Assembly: GCA_012689375.1 (NCBI GenBank)
Contig: JAAZLO010000057.1
Location: 1 to 50,545, forward strand
From: Bacillota bacterium
GTDB taxonomy: Bacteria > Bacillota > SHA-98 > UBA4971
DNA length: 50,545 nucleotides
Direction: 5' to 3'
Positions 15,125-23,058 of the stretch are shown piece after piece (position 1 is the stretch's first letter; each line of letters begins with the position of its first letter). The position numbers and the translations under genes were made by a program. Under the pieces are notes generated by a model, which saw only the letters and a list, made by a program, of their open reading frames with translations, had not been told where the DNA came from and made no database searches.

Positions 15125-16744
15125 TTAAGGGAGCAGGCCGCTAAACTTGAGAACCTTGGCTAAGGGGCTGCCTATAACCGGTATAACTGATATCTCCTTT
15201 AGACTCAGGCCGCCAAGGAAAATTAAAGTTAACCCATAAACAACCGCCCCGGCAAAAATTGCACAAGATGTTGATATTGTAGTGTTCAAGGTGCGTATTA
15301 ATAAAAAACCGTTAATTGCCTTAACTGTCGGGAACATTACCCCGGACGCAACTGCCGGAGGCCATCCCGTAACAAAGAAATCAAACCCTGCCCCTGTTAC
15401 CTTCCATAAAGCAATTGTATTTAGAGCCCCTGTAACAAAGAACCCAAGACCTATTCCGAAAGCAGCACCTCTTATATCCAATCCTCGGATTCCTGTAAGT
15501 GTATACACAGTTACAATTGTACAAGCTGCCCCTATAAGGCTGTTTAATAAGGGAATACCCACCTTCCCTACACCATTTAAGATACCGGCAGTAGTCTGTT
15601 GCAAACATAAGAATACAGCACTGAATGCCATTATCTCTAAAAGCGGTCCTGCTCCGGGGTAACCGAATAAAAGGAGGCTTATTTCGGTAGGTAAAGCCAA
15701 GAGTCCGATTGAAGCGGGTGTACCTACGAGGAATGCACCCCTTACCGCATTTTTTGCAAGATGAATAACGCGGTGCCTCCGCTTTTTTACATAAGCGGAG
15801 GCAACCCCGGGAACAAGGTTCATTGCCATAGCCGTTGTAACAACACAAGGTAAAGTTACCAAGCCCAATGCCATACCGGATAAACACCCATATAATTCCA
15901 CAGAATGTGAAAGGGAAAAACCTATATATTGGAGTCTCGCCGGTATAATCGCCGCATTAAGAAATTCCTGTAAAGGCCAAACCAATGTAGTAACAGTTAC
16001 CGGGGCAGCAAGAACAATAATTTGTCTCAGAGTAGATGAAAATGATTCGGCACATAACGAGGGGGCTGGAATATTCCTCCGGTTTCCCCTATTTATAGAC
16101 ACCGATTTCCTTTGGTTCCTCATTATGAAACATATAGTAAGAACAAGAAACCCGGCGGCAGATCCGACGGTTCCTCCTGCTGCAGCCCCTGCAGCAGACC
16201 AATGAACCCCCCTGGGAAGTAAAATGTAAGCAAGCCCAAGCCCGATAGCTACTTTAACTATCTGCTCTGTGATATTTGAAACAGCTGTTAGAGTCATGAT
16301 GCGGTGCCCCTGGAAATAACCTCTAAGCACAGCGGAACATGTGACAAAGAAAATAGTAGGGGACAAACACCTAAGCGGGAAAAATACCCTTGGATCCTTT
16401 ATGACGAAGGATGCAATTCGATCCGCACCAATATATAACACATATGAGAGTAAAAGTCCTATCGGAATCATTGTACCTAAACATACTAATACAATTTGTC
16501 GTACACCGGCTTCATCTTTAACGGCGAGCCTTTCTGAAACAAGCTTCGAAACGGCGATGGGAATTCCCGATGCACACAATACCAGGACTGCAACAAAAAT
16601 TGGGGATGCCATCTGCAAAAGCCCGATACCTTCCGCCCCTATCAGTCTGGTAAGGGGAATAATGAATAAAGCGCTCAAAACTTTCGTTATAATACCTGCG
16701 CTAAGCAAGATCAAAGTTCCGCTTAAAAAAGACTGCGTCTTCAT
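15125..16744 (-). CDS. SpoVB-type polysaccharide/lipid flippase (MOP superfamily)
   Basis: 539 residues with about 14 predicted membrane helices. The opening GTLILLSAGIITKVLSALFI plus PLTRLIGAEGIGLLQMA and ASGIPIAVSKLVSERLA are typical of the SpoVB/YtgP branch of MATE-like flippases. These proteins move lipid-linked cell wall precursors across the membrane; SpoVB is needed for spore cortex synthesis, while its paralogues act in vegetative cells. The upstream neighbour is a peptidoglycan amidase fusion 64 bases away, which fits a cell wall role. The SD is weak. Which paralogue this is cannot be decided. Confidence 0.85.
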   Translation of the reverse strand: MKTQSFLSGTLILLSAGIITKVLSALFIIPLTRLIGAEGIGLLQMASPIFVAVLVLCASGIPIAVSKLVSERLAVKDEAGVRQIVLVCLGTMIPIGLLLSYVLYIGADRIASFVIKDPRVFFPLRCLSPTIFFVTCSAVLRGYFQGHRIMTLTAVSNITEQIVKVAIGLGLAYILLPRGVHWSAAGAAAGGTVGSAAGFLVLTICFIMRNQRKSVSINRGNRRNIPAPSLCAESFSSTLRQIIVLAAPVTVTTLVWPLQEFLNAAIIPARLQYIGFSLSHSVELYGCLSGMALGLVTLPCVVTTAMAMNLVPGVASAYVKKRRHRVIHLAKNAVRGAFLVGTPASIGLLALPTEISLLLFGYPGAGPLLEIMAFSAVFLCLQQTTAGILNGVGKVGIPLLNSLIGAACTIVTVYTLTGIRGLDIRGAAFGIGLGFFVTGALNTIALWKVTGAGFDFFVTGWPPAVASGVMFPTVKAINGFLLIRTLNTTISTSCAIFAGAVVYGLTLIFLGGLSLKEISVIPVIGSPLAKVLKFSGLLP

Positions 16745-16808
16745 GGCATTACCGTATTTATGCAGTCTCAGTCAAGATAATGACAATGCATAAAGGATGC
16801 ATACTTTA

Positions 16809-18413
16809 TCAGAATCGTCTGCCTGGTCTCAAAATGACAATGGGGGTTTGCTGATTATCATTTCCTAAAGGGTTTCCGGCGAGTATTTGTGTTACCCAAC
16901 CTAAAGTTGTACGATCGGTGATTCCCAGTACATCCACACAACCAAGATCATTTACATCCACTATTGCTACATCTACCCCTATTGAATTTTTAATATCCTC
17001 GGCGACTTCTTCCGGACGGATAGGACCTAAAATCACGTGTTTATCATAAGGCGGAAGGGTTCCCGCTATATCATCAATTTGTGCCAAAGAGTGCCCTGCA
17101 ACTCTGAAAAAATCTCCCCTTCTTCCCATCAGCCTTCCCACACCCCCTGCTGCAACACCCAACAATATCCTATAAAAACCCGCCTCATCAATAGCCAGCT
17201 GCATCGCAGGGGGAGTCGCGAGACTCCCGCCCTTCCCGGGAAGCCTGCAAAGCATACGCGCAAGCACACCTGGACGAACAGATTCAGGCAGAACAGCCCT
17301 ACCCTGCGTTATAGACACCACACTCTCGGCAATTGCCACAACATCACCGGGTTTTGTAATATCTGACACGTACCTTTTTACGACCTCAATCAAGTCCTCA
17401 TTCTCGTCTATAAGGTGGGTCCTTATGGGAATAGCGGAAGCACTCGTCGGGTATAACCTCAAATGCGGGGCATCCCCATTCCCCTTTTTCGGATCCCGGG
17501 ATATGTTATTGAAATATCTGACAAGCCCTGTAACCATAGCATTTGCTGCCTGTTTTCTGAAGGTAGGGTTACGAAGCCACCCCTCATCCACCCAGTTAGT
17601 AATTGCAGCAATTTCTACAACTACATACGGGATTCGGAAATCATTAGGAAGTCTCATAGGGCTTACAGACATTTGCCTATTCGCCACCGGAAGTTTCTCC
17701 ACCAAAGAAGTATGAATGCATTTCGCCAAAGCCAGACTTTTTTCTGTCGGATCCTCACAATATAAGGTCCTTGCTCCAGAAACCTTACGATCATCGCTTG
17801 AAAATGCATGGATACTCACAAGAATATCAGCCCCGAAATCCGATGCCCTGCCAAACCTCTCCTGCATCGATACATCTTTATCATATGTACGGGTTAGAAC
17901 AACCCCCGCCCCTTCCTGTTCAAGGGCATGACCAAGGAGCTTTCCTATTTTTAGGGTTATATCCTTTTCTACAAGGCTGACCGGGCCCCGGCCTCCGCAA
18001 TCAGAACCTCCATGCCCGGGATCTATAGCTATTAACCTGTCCTCAAAAATGGATCTAATCGGTTTACGATCAAAATCCATCACGATTTTTTTTGGTACAC
18101 TTCCCGGTGAAACCCCGGGAATGCCCGTTATAGTCCAAGGTGAAAAGTGTTCGAGTCCTACATCGACATATGGATGAGAAGACGCCTTATCAACTTTTAC
18201 CCAAGATATGATCCCGTCATTCACAGGGATACTGGCAGGTGCCATTGTGAGGATCGAGCCCGGAAGATCAATCCTTACTTGATTAGCAGGCATAACATGG
18301 GTACGAAAACGCGGTAAAGATGTTGCCTCTATTATCAGGCGAGATACTGTTTTATTTGTTATTGAATCAGTAAATCCGGTAGCCCATACATTTGTTATCC
18401 TTGGATGTTCCAT
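16809..18413 (-). CDS. AMIN/N-acetylmuramoyl-L-alanine amidase fused to an F420:glutamate-ligase-like domain
   Basis: Numbered from the GTG at 18464 where the frame opens, residues 20-130 look like an AMIN domain. Residues 142-320 are an Amidase_3 catalytic domain with all four expected residues: His151 (DPGHGG), Glu166 (VEKDITL), His219 (SIHAF) and Glu284 (VVVEIAAITN). Residues 347-551 resemble the CofE-like ligase family of Firmicutes (GDVVAIAESVVSITQGRA, ATPPAMQLAIDEAG, GRRGDFFRVAG, IDDIAGTLPPYDKH, VDVNDLGCVD, NPLGNDNQQTPIV). No signal peptide is seen, odd for a wall amidase. GTG 18464 has no SD, whereas ATG 18413 has GAGG nine bases upstream, so I start there. The natural substrates are unknown. 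Confidence 0.78.
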   Translation of the reverse strand: MEHPRITNVWATGFTDSITNKTVSRLIIEATSLPRFRTHVMPANQVRIDLPGSILTMAPASIPVNDGIISWVKVDKASSHPYVDVGLEHFSPWTITGIPGVSPGSVPKKIVMDFDRKPIRSIFEDRLIAIDPGHGGSDCGGRGPVSLVEKDITLKIGKLLGHALEQEGAGVVLTRTYDKDVSMQERFGRASDFGADILVSIHAFSSDDRKVSGARTLYCEDPTEKSLALAKCIHTSLVEKLPVANRQMSVSPMRLPNDFRIPYVVVEIAAITNWVDEGWLRNPTFRKQAANAMVTGLVRYFNNISRDPKKGNGDAPHLRLYPTSASAIPIRTHLIDENEDLIEVVKRYVSDITKPGDVVAIAESVVSITQGRAVLPESVRPGVLARMLCRLPGKGGSLATPPAMQLAIDEAGFYRILLGVAAGGVGRLMGRRGDFFRVAGHSLAQIDDIAGTLPPYDKHVILGPIRPEEVAEDIKNSIGVDVAIVDVNDLGCVDVLGITDRTTLGWVTQILAGNPLGNDNQQTPIVILRPGRRF

Positions 18414-18422
18414 AAGCAATAA

Positions 18423-18488
18423 CCTCGCCCCGGCATAATCCTGTGTCTTTAAAACCAATGACACAATTTATATTATGCCTGAGCGAGG
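18423..18488 (-). promoter_or_regulatory. Long RNA hairpin covering the amidase ribosome-binding site
   Basis: On the minus-strand transcript CCTCGCTCAGGCATAAT (18488-18472) pairs with ATTATGCCGGGGCGAGG (18439-18423): 15 Watson-Crick pairs, one G-U and one mismatch. Inside it TGTGTC (18465-18460) pairs with GACACA (18447-18442) around a 12-base loop. The last four bases of the 3' arm, GAGG, are the only SD candidate for ATG 18413. ATTATGCC recurs at 18490-18497. No T tract follows, so it is not a plain terminator. Confidence 0.6.
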
Positions 18489-18540
18489 TATTATGCCGCT
18501 TAATCGGAGAAAACCAACGCCTATGTTATGTTAAGGCTAG

Positions 18541-18774
18541 TCAGCCTCCAGAGACTGGCGGAAGCACCATTATTTCTTGGCCGTCTTCCAATTCCTCATT
18601 AGCCCTACAAAGCCTGTCGCCAGTAATTAAGACTCCCCAGGTCCCTTCAATAAAATTTGCGGCAAGTAAAGCATCTCTTGCTGTAGCCCCTGCTTCTAAT
18701 GTTATCTCCATTTCCTCATCGAGATGCTTATAGATCCCCCTTAATGCCCTGGAAAACTTAAGGGTGACCTTCAT
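18541..18774 (-). CDS. MoaD/ThiS-family sulfur carrier protein
   Basis: 77 residues with a beta-grasp, ubiquitin-like pattern and the diagnostic C-terminal Gly-Gly (VLPPVSGG). Such proteins carry sulfur as a thiocarboxylate for molybdopterin or thiamine synthesis. The gene overlaps the aldehyde oxidoreductase gene by four bases (ATGA), so it most likely supplies the dithiolene sulfur of the tungsten-pterin cofactor. No MoaE, MoeB or ThiF partner is nearby. Confidence 0.85.
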   Translation of the reverse strand: MKVTLKFSRALRGIYKHLDEEMEITLEAGATARDALLAANFIEGTWGVLITGDRLCRANEELEDGQEIMVLPPVSGG

Positions 18775-20624
18775 GAAATTCTCCCCATTTTACGGAGTTC
18801 AATTGCAACATCTTTTAGTCCCAAACGTTCGAGAGTCTCCGACTTCGGCCTCCCGTTTACATCCCAGCCACGTGCTTCATAGTATTCATCGAGAAGCACG
18901 TTGAGATCATCCTCAGTGATATGGGATCCAGCAACAGGACCGTCAGGGACAGGTTCCTCATAAAATCTTCTTGGGGGCCAATCATCTTTCCTACCAAAAT
19001 CCTCCCTCTCCCGTACAGCAAAGGATCTGGTTAAATTCCATATTCTCTCACATTTTACTAACAGGTCTTCCCAGGAATCATTTCTCCCTGTTATCACAGG
19101 ATACAACTTGGCGTAATATTCGAGGGGGAAGCCCATTTCTACCCACTGAAGCCTACATACGCCTATACAATCAAACAGAGGTCTTACATGTTGAAATTCC
19201 ACAACCTTGGCTGCTTTCCCCTCAATAATGTCCCGTCCTACCTCAATATCATGGGTAATTGACCATGCACGGTTGTGGTGGGCGCCTATATCACATGTCA
19301 TATAAGCCAACATCATAGAAGGTGCACCTCTAGATTCGTACCCACTCCATTCAAGCCCTTTAACGTGGATAGCTATACGATCGCTTTCATCGCCCCAAAC
19401 TTTAGCAGCGCCTGCAACCCCTTGGGCCAGGAGTTCTCCGACACCTTCTTTAGCCGCTATCTTATACGCAAGATCACAAAATGCGTCTAGGCTCCCGAAC
19501 CTGGCTTCTATCCCGTCTATATCCTCCTTATTAATAATACCTTTCTCAAAACATTCCATAGCGAATCCTACAACATTACCTGTAGAAATAGTATCAAGAC
19601 CCAGCTCATCACAAACATAGTTTGCATATGCCACCTCTTCTATCGAACTCAAGGCACAATTACTGCCTATGAGAGCTGTTGTTTCATATTCCGGTCCTTC
19701 CACGAGAACCGTCTTACCCCGAAAACTGGCTTTGCATACCTTGCCGGTAGCCATGGGGCAAGCAAAGCAGGCCTTATCCCTGACGACAATCGTTTCCCTC
19801 ATAATCTCGCCGCTTAAACCGTCTACATCCTCGTAGAAATTTTCATGGAAATTACGTGTAGGAAGTGCCCCTATAGAGTTTGACCAAGTAGTTACTTGGG
19901 CAAGCCCCAAATCCTGCCATATCTTAAGTGCCGGATCCTCCAGGAGTTCCCGAAATGCAGCACTTGAAACCTTTTTCAATCCATCGATATCGGCCACAGG
20001 CACACCTTTCGTACCTCTTACGGCAATTGCCTTTAGATTTTTGGAGCCCATAACCGCCCCCATTCCACACCTACCTGCCTGTCTACCAAAATCGTGATTT
20101 ATACAAGCAAATACGACCCCTGTTTCCGCTGCAGGACCTACTGTTGCGATCTGAAATTCATCGCCTAATTCCTCTTTAAGTATTTCCTCAGTCTTTATTG
20201 ATCCGAGCCCCCAAAGGTGCTCTGCATTGCGAATTTCTACACGATCGTCATCAATAAACAAATAAGATGGAGCCTCGGCTTTACCTCGTATAACAATGGC
20301 ATCTACTCCGGAATACTTTAATTCTGCTGCCAGATGCCCTCCTATATTACTATCCCCATAAAGTCCGGTGGCCGGGCTTTTAGCTGAAATGCTGGTTTTT
20401 GCGCCACTGGGTAAAAACAACCCGGCAAAGGGCCCTGATGCAATAACAAGAACATTATCCGGCCCATAAGGGTCAGCACCGGGGGGTACTTCCTTATAAA
20501 CATAGTACGCACCAAATCCCCGACCGCCTATATAATTATGGACTAAATCTTCAGTAAGGGGTTCCGGCCAGGTTTTTCCGGAGGACAGATCCACCCTGAG
20601 AATGCTTCCCGCATATCCGTACAT
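18771..20624 (-). CDS. aor: Tungsten-type aldehyde:ferredoxin oxidoreductase
   Basis: 617 residues. The N-terminal domain (YAGSILRVDLSSGKTWPEPL, NYIGGRGFGAYYVY, PSGAKTSISAKSPATGLYGD, ELKYSGVDAIVIRGKAE) and the middle and C-terminal domains match the family. AOR enzymes oxidise aldehydes to acids and reduce ferredoxin, using a tungsto-bispterin and one 4Fe-4S cluster. The cluster region reads CFACPMATGKVC: the third cysteine of the usual CX2CX3C is replaced by Thr, with a Cys four residues later; the distal cysteine is probably in CIGVC. It follows its ferredoxin directly (SD GGAGGTG) and overlaps the MoaD-like gene. The substrate is not readable from sequence. Confidence 0.92.
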   Translation of the reverse strand: MYGYAGSILRVDLSSGKTWPEPLTEDLVHNYIGGRGFGAYYVYKEVPPGADPYGPDNVLVIASGPFAGLFLPSGAKTSISAKSPATGLYGDSNIGGHLAAELKYSGVDAIVIRGKAEAPSYLFIDDDRVEIRNAEHLWGLGSIKTEEILKEELGDEFQIATVGPAAETGVVFACINHDFGRQAGRCGMGAVMGSKNLKAIAVRGTKGVPVADIDGLKKVSSAAFRELLEDPALKIWQDLGLAQVTTWSNSIGALPTRNFHENFYEDVDGLSGEIMRETIVVRDKACFACPMATGKVCKASFRGKTVLVEGPEYETTALIGSNCALSSIEEVAYANYVCDELGLDTISTGNVVGFAMECFEKGIINKEDIDGIEARFGSLDAFCDLAYKIAAKEGVGELLAQGVAGAAKVWGDESDRIAIHVKGLEWSGYESRGAPSMMLAYMTCDIGAHHNRAWSITHDIEVGRDIIEGKAAKVVEFQHVRPLFDCIGVCRLQWVEMGFPLEYYAKLYPVITGRNDSWEDLLVKCERIWNLTRSFAVREREDFGRKDDWPPRRFYEEPVPDGPVAGSHITEDDLNVLLDEYYEARGWDVNGRPKSETLERLGLKDVAIELRKMGRIS

Positions 20625-21038
20625 TTATTCATCCACCTCCTCTTCATCATGAGGTGCAAGGTCATCTAAGATTCCCCTTGGGCAATACTTTGTACATTCC
20701 CCGCACATAATACATTTTATTGGATGATCTACTTCCGGGTGGGTAAACATGGCACCTCTAGGACACATATCAACACAGATTCCGCAGTTTGTGCAAATAT
20801 CCGGATCAATAATAACAACTCCGGAAACCATACTGATTGCATCAAAGGGACAAACCTCTATGCATTCACCGCATTGATCGCAAACGATGACATCATACCT
20901 GACTTCTTCTGTAAATAATTTAGATACAATCTTTATAGCGGCTTTCTTAGGGTTGTTTTCCCTAAAATTCGCGACGGAACACACCACTTGACAGAGCTTG
21001 CACCCTGTGCAACGTAGAACATCTATATTTACTCCCAT
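20625..21038 (-). CDS. Polyferredoxin with four 4Fe-4S motifs (AOR electron-transfer subunit)
   Basis: 137 residues with 16 cysteines in four CX2CX2CX3C groups: [33 protein letters not shown] and [11 protein letters not shown]. This is the DmsB/HycB-like arrangement of electron-transfer subunits. The stop codon touches the AOR start, so it is the obvious electron acceptor of that enzyme. The C-terminus is acidic (HDEEEVDE), and this stretch also holds the AOR ribosome-binding site. Confidence 0.92.
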   Translation of the reverse strand: MGVNIDVLRCTGCKLCQVVCSVANFRENNPKKAAIKIVSKLFTEEVRYDVIVCDQCGECIEVCPFDAISMVSGVVIIDPDICTNCGICVDMCPRGAMFTHPEVDHPIKCIMCGECTKYCPRGILDDLAPHDEEEVDE

Positions 21039-21085
21039 AACAATACCTCCCTGCCTGAAACGAGAGTTTCCGGGGTAAAGATCTC

Positions 21086-22273
21086 TTATACAACCGAAGG
21101 CTCGATCACCAATTCCCCGCGTTCGAATCTTCCCAGGTCAAGCCCATGTATATCAATGGAAAGTTCCTCATCACATATAATCTCACTGATAAGCTTGCCG
21201 GTAACAGGCGCCAACATAAATCCATGCCCCGAAAATCCACAAGCTAAATAAAACCCCTCACACGGTGTGCTTCCTAAAATCGGGTGGGCATCAGGTGTCA
21301 TATCATAGGATCCCGCCCATTGCCTAACTACTGATAACTCCCCTACCGGAGGCAACGCTTTTGTTACTGCTTCTGCTGTCTCAATCAAGAATTGCCATGT
21401 AGAAGAAATGCAAAATCCCGGTTTCTCCTTTGGATCCCCCATACCCATTATAAAGCTTCCGTGTGGAGTCTGTTGACAGTAGAATCGTCTAGAAAAGGAC
21501 ATCACCATCGGACCGAGAACAGGTTCTACAGCTTCAGTCACGAGGGCTTGGTGTCTTTCCGGATAAAATGGGATATCAAGATCGACCATTTTTGATACTA
21601 CAGCTGAATACGGCCCTGCAGCATTAATTACAACATCGGTAAAGACTGTTCCCCTGTTGGTTTTTACCCCTTTAACCTTCTCTGACTCAGTCAAGATCTC
21701 ACAGGCTTTGGTAAAAGTGTGTATTTCAACACCTAGCCTTTCCCCTGCGGCAGCATAGGCGTCAGTAACATAAAAAGGATTTGCATGACCATCCGTAGGA
21801 CAAAATGTTGCACAATACATTTCATCGGTGTTGAGTATCGGCACGATCTGTTTCGCCTCCGAAGGAGTAAGGAAGCTGACAGGGACACCTAATTCCTTTT
21901 GGAGTCGGACATTTTCAATAAATTGATCCATCTCCCGCTGGGTATATGCGAGAAGGAGATATCCTCCCTGTTTAAACTCAATACCTCTTTTATAATCCAG
22001 CTCTTCATCCATTCTCTGGAACGCCTTAATACTATCTATAGCAAGAAGGCAGTTTAACTTGGTACCCCATTGTTGCCTGACCCCTGCCCCACAACGCCCG
22101 GTGGAACCGGATGCCAGATAAGATTTCTCCAAAAGAATTATACGACCAAAATCCTTTTTAGCTAAATGGTACGCAATAGAAGTACCAATAACTCCACCGC
22201 CTATAATTACCGCATCAGCATTTTTCGGCAGCCCACCCGGCACTCTGGAAGGCATGCTTTCATTCCAAGTCAT
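21086..22273 (-). CDS. FAD-dependent amine/amino acid dehydrogenase subunit (SoxB/HcnC-like)
   Basis: 395 residues of the D-amino-acid-oxidase (DAO) fold. The dinucleotide-binding motif GGGVIGTSIAYHLAK lies near residue 26, followed by SGSTGRCGAGVRQQW, a substrate domain, and the C-terminal ACGFSGHGFMLAPVTGK. Relatives are the beta subunits of sarcosine oxidase, cyanide synthase HcnC and D-hydroxyproline dehydrogenase, which oxidise a C-N bond next to a carboxylate. It overlaps the BFD-like gene by 14 bases and is 47 bases ahead of the polyferredoxin. Substrate unknown; a glycine, sarcosine, proline or hydroxyproline derivative is plausible. Confidence 0.85.
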   Translation of the reverse strand: MTWNESMPSRVPGGLPKNADAVIIGGGVIGTSIAYHLAKKDFGRIILLEKSYLASGSTGRCGAGVRQQWGTKLNCLLAIDSIKAFQRMDEELDYKRGIEFKQGGYLLLAYTQREMDQFIENVRLQKELGVPVSFLTPSEAKQIVPILNTDEMYCATFCPTDGHANPFYVTDAYAAAGERLGVEIHTFTKACEILTESEKVKGVKTNRGTVFTDVVINAAGPYSAVVSKMVDLDIPFYPERHQALVTEAVEPVLGPMVMSFSRRFYCQQTPHGSFIMGMGDPKEKPGFCISSTWQFLIETAEAVTKALPPVGELSVVRQWAGSYDMTPDAHPILGSTPCEGFYLACGFSGHGFMLAPVTGKLISEIICDEELSIDIHGLDLGRFERGELVIEPSVV

Positions 22274-22580
22274 TTACATCACCTTTAACAGCGCCCCCGA
22301 GTCGGATGGGTTTTGTAGGCGGCCTGTACTTTGTAGATGCCACCTTACCCACCTTTTCTCCTAAGGCCTTCGCAATTTCTCCGAGTAAAAGTTCACGACA
22401 TGTACGCCCCTGGCATGGACCCATACCACACCTTGAGATCCTTTTAATTTCTTCTGCAGTTGTGTAACCTTCTTGAATGAGCTCCTTAATTTCCTCGAGA
22501 GTTATGTCTTCACATCGGCAAATCATAGTGATTTTATCCGGGTTCATTTCCTTTTCCTTTTTATCAGGCCTTTTGTCCAT
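22260..22580 (-). CDS. BFD-like 2Fe-2S protein
   Basis: About 106 residues. CRCEDITLEEIKELI and RCGMGPCQGRTC supply the CXC...CX4C cysteine pattern of the bacterioferritin-associated-ferredoxin fold. In sarcosine oxidase alpha and HcnB this domain is the C-terminal part of the NAD/FAD protein; here it is a separate gene. It probably links the two flavoproteins of the complex. The frame opens with a TTG at 22583, but the adjacent ATG at 22580 fits the upstream GGGGGGA better; ATG 22547 is another possibility. Confidence 0.83.
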   Translation of the reverse strand: MDKRPDKKEKEMNPDKITMICRCEDITLEEIKELIQEGYTTAEEIKRISRCGMGPCQGRTCRELLLGEIAKALGEKVGKVASTKYRPPTKPIRLGGAVKGDVNDLE

Positions 22581-23058
22581 CAAGTGAAGTCCCCCCTACG
22601 CGAATATGCCTCACATCCATAGAAAGATCCTTGGGCACCTCTATCCATATTACAGGAGTCCTATTATGCCACCTGGTATTATCCACTCTTACAACCTTTG
22701 CCTCACAAAGTTTAACCCCATCCCTCCCCAGCCCGTCTACAATTTGTCCTTTTTGGGGCAAAGGGAGGAACTCATATGGGAGCCTGACAACTGCAAGATC
22801 GTCTTTCCATGTTTCATCCACAACAAATATAGCTAAACCCGGACATACTGAAATACATAAACCACAACCATTACATTTGGTAAAATCCACTTCGGGAAGA
22901 TGATTAATATCATCAAAAGCCGAAATAGCACCTCGGTTACATGCCGCATGGCAAGGATCACAAGGGATTTCTTGAAAACATTCTATAACCACAACAGGCC
23001 CTTCAGCCCGCCTTTTTGAATCAGGGATTGTACGGAATTTTTCGTTAATCTTAGTCAA
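22564..23058 (-). CDS. 4Fe-4S ferredoxin-like subunit of the amine dehydrogenase
   Basis: 164 residues. Two cluster motifs lie in the first half: ECFQEIPCDPCHAAC and CNGCGLCISVCPGLAI, enough for two 4Fe-4S clusters. The second half, with no cysteine pairs, is a beta-rich domain seen in similar clostridial operons. It starts at a TTG that overlaps the previous gene's stop (TTGA) and ends inside the BFD-like gene. The role is inferred: carrying electrons from the flavin centres to a ferredoxin pool rather than to oxygen. Confidence 0.85.
   Translation of the reverse strand: MTKINEKFRTIPDSKRRAEGPVVVIECFQEIPCDPCHAACNRGAISAFDDINHLPEVDFTKCNGCGLCISVCPGLAIFVVDETWKDDLAVVRLPYEFLPLPQKGQIVDGLGRDGVKLCEAKVVRVDNTRWHNRTPVIWIEVPKDLSMDVRHIRVGGTSLDGQKA

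Noticed and set aside
16749-16808. ATGCAT repeats between the amidase fusion and the flippase
   Set aside because: They are short, self-palindromic and AT-rich; not enough to call an operator or terminator.
16809-18413. Presence of a coenzyme F420 biosynthesis locus
   Set aside because: Only a CofE-like domain is present, in a fusion; no CofC, CofD, CofG or CofH gene is in the window, so F420 synthesis is not supported.
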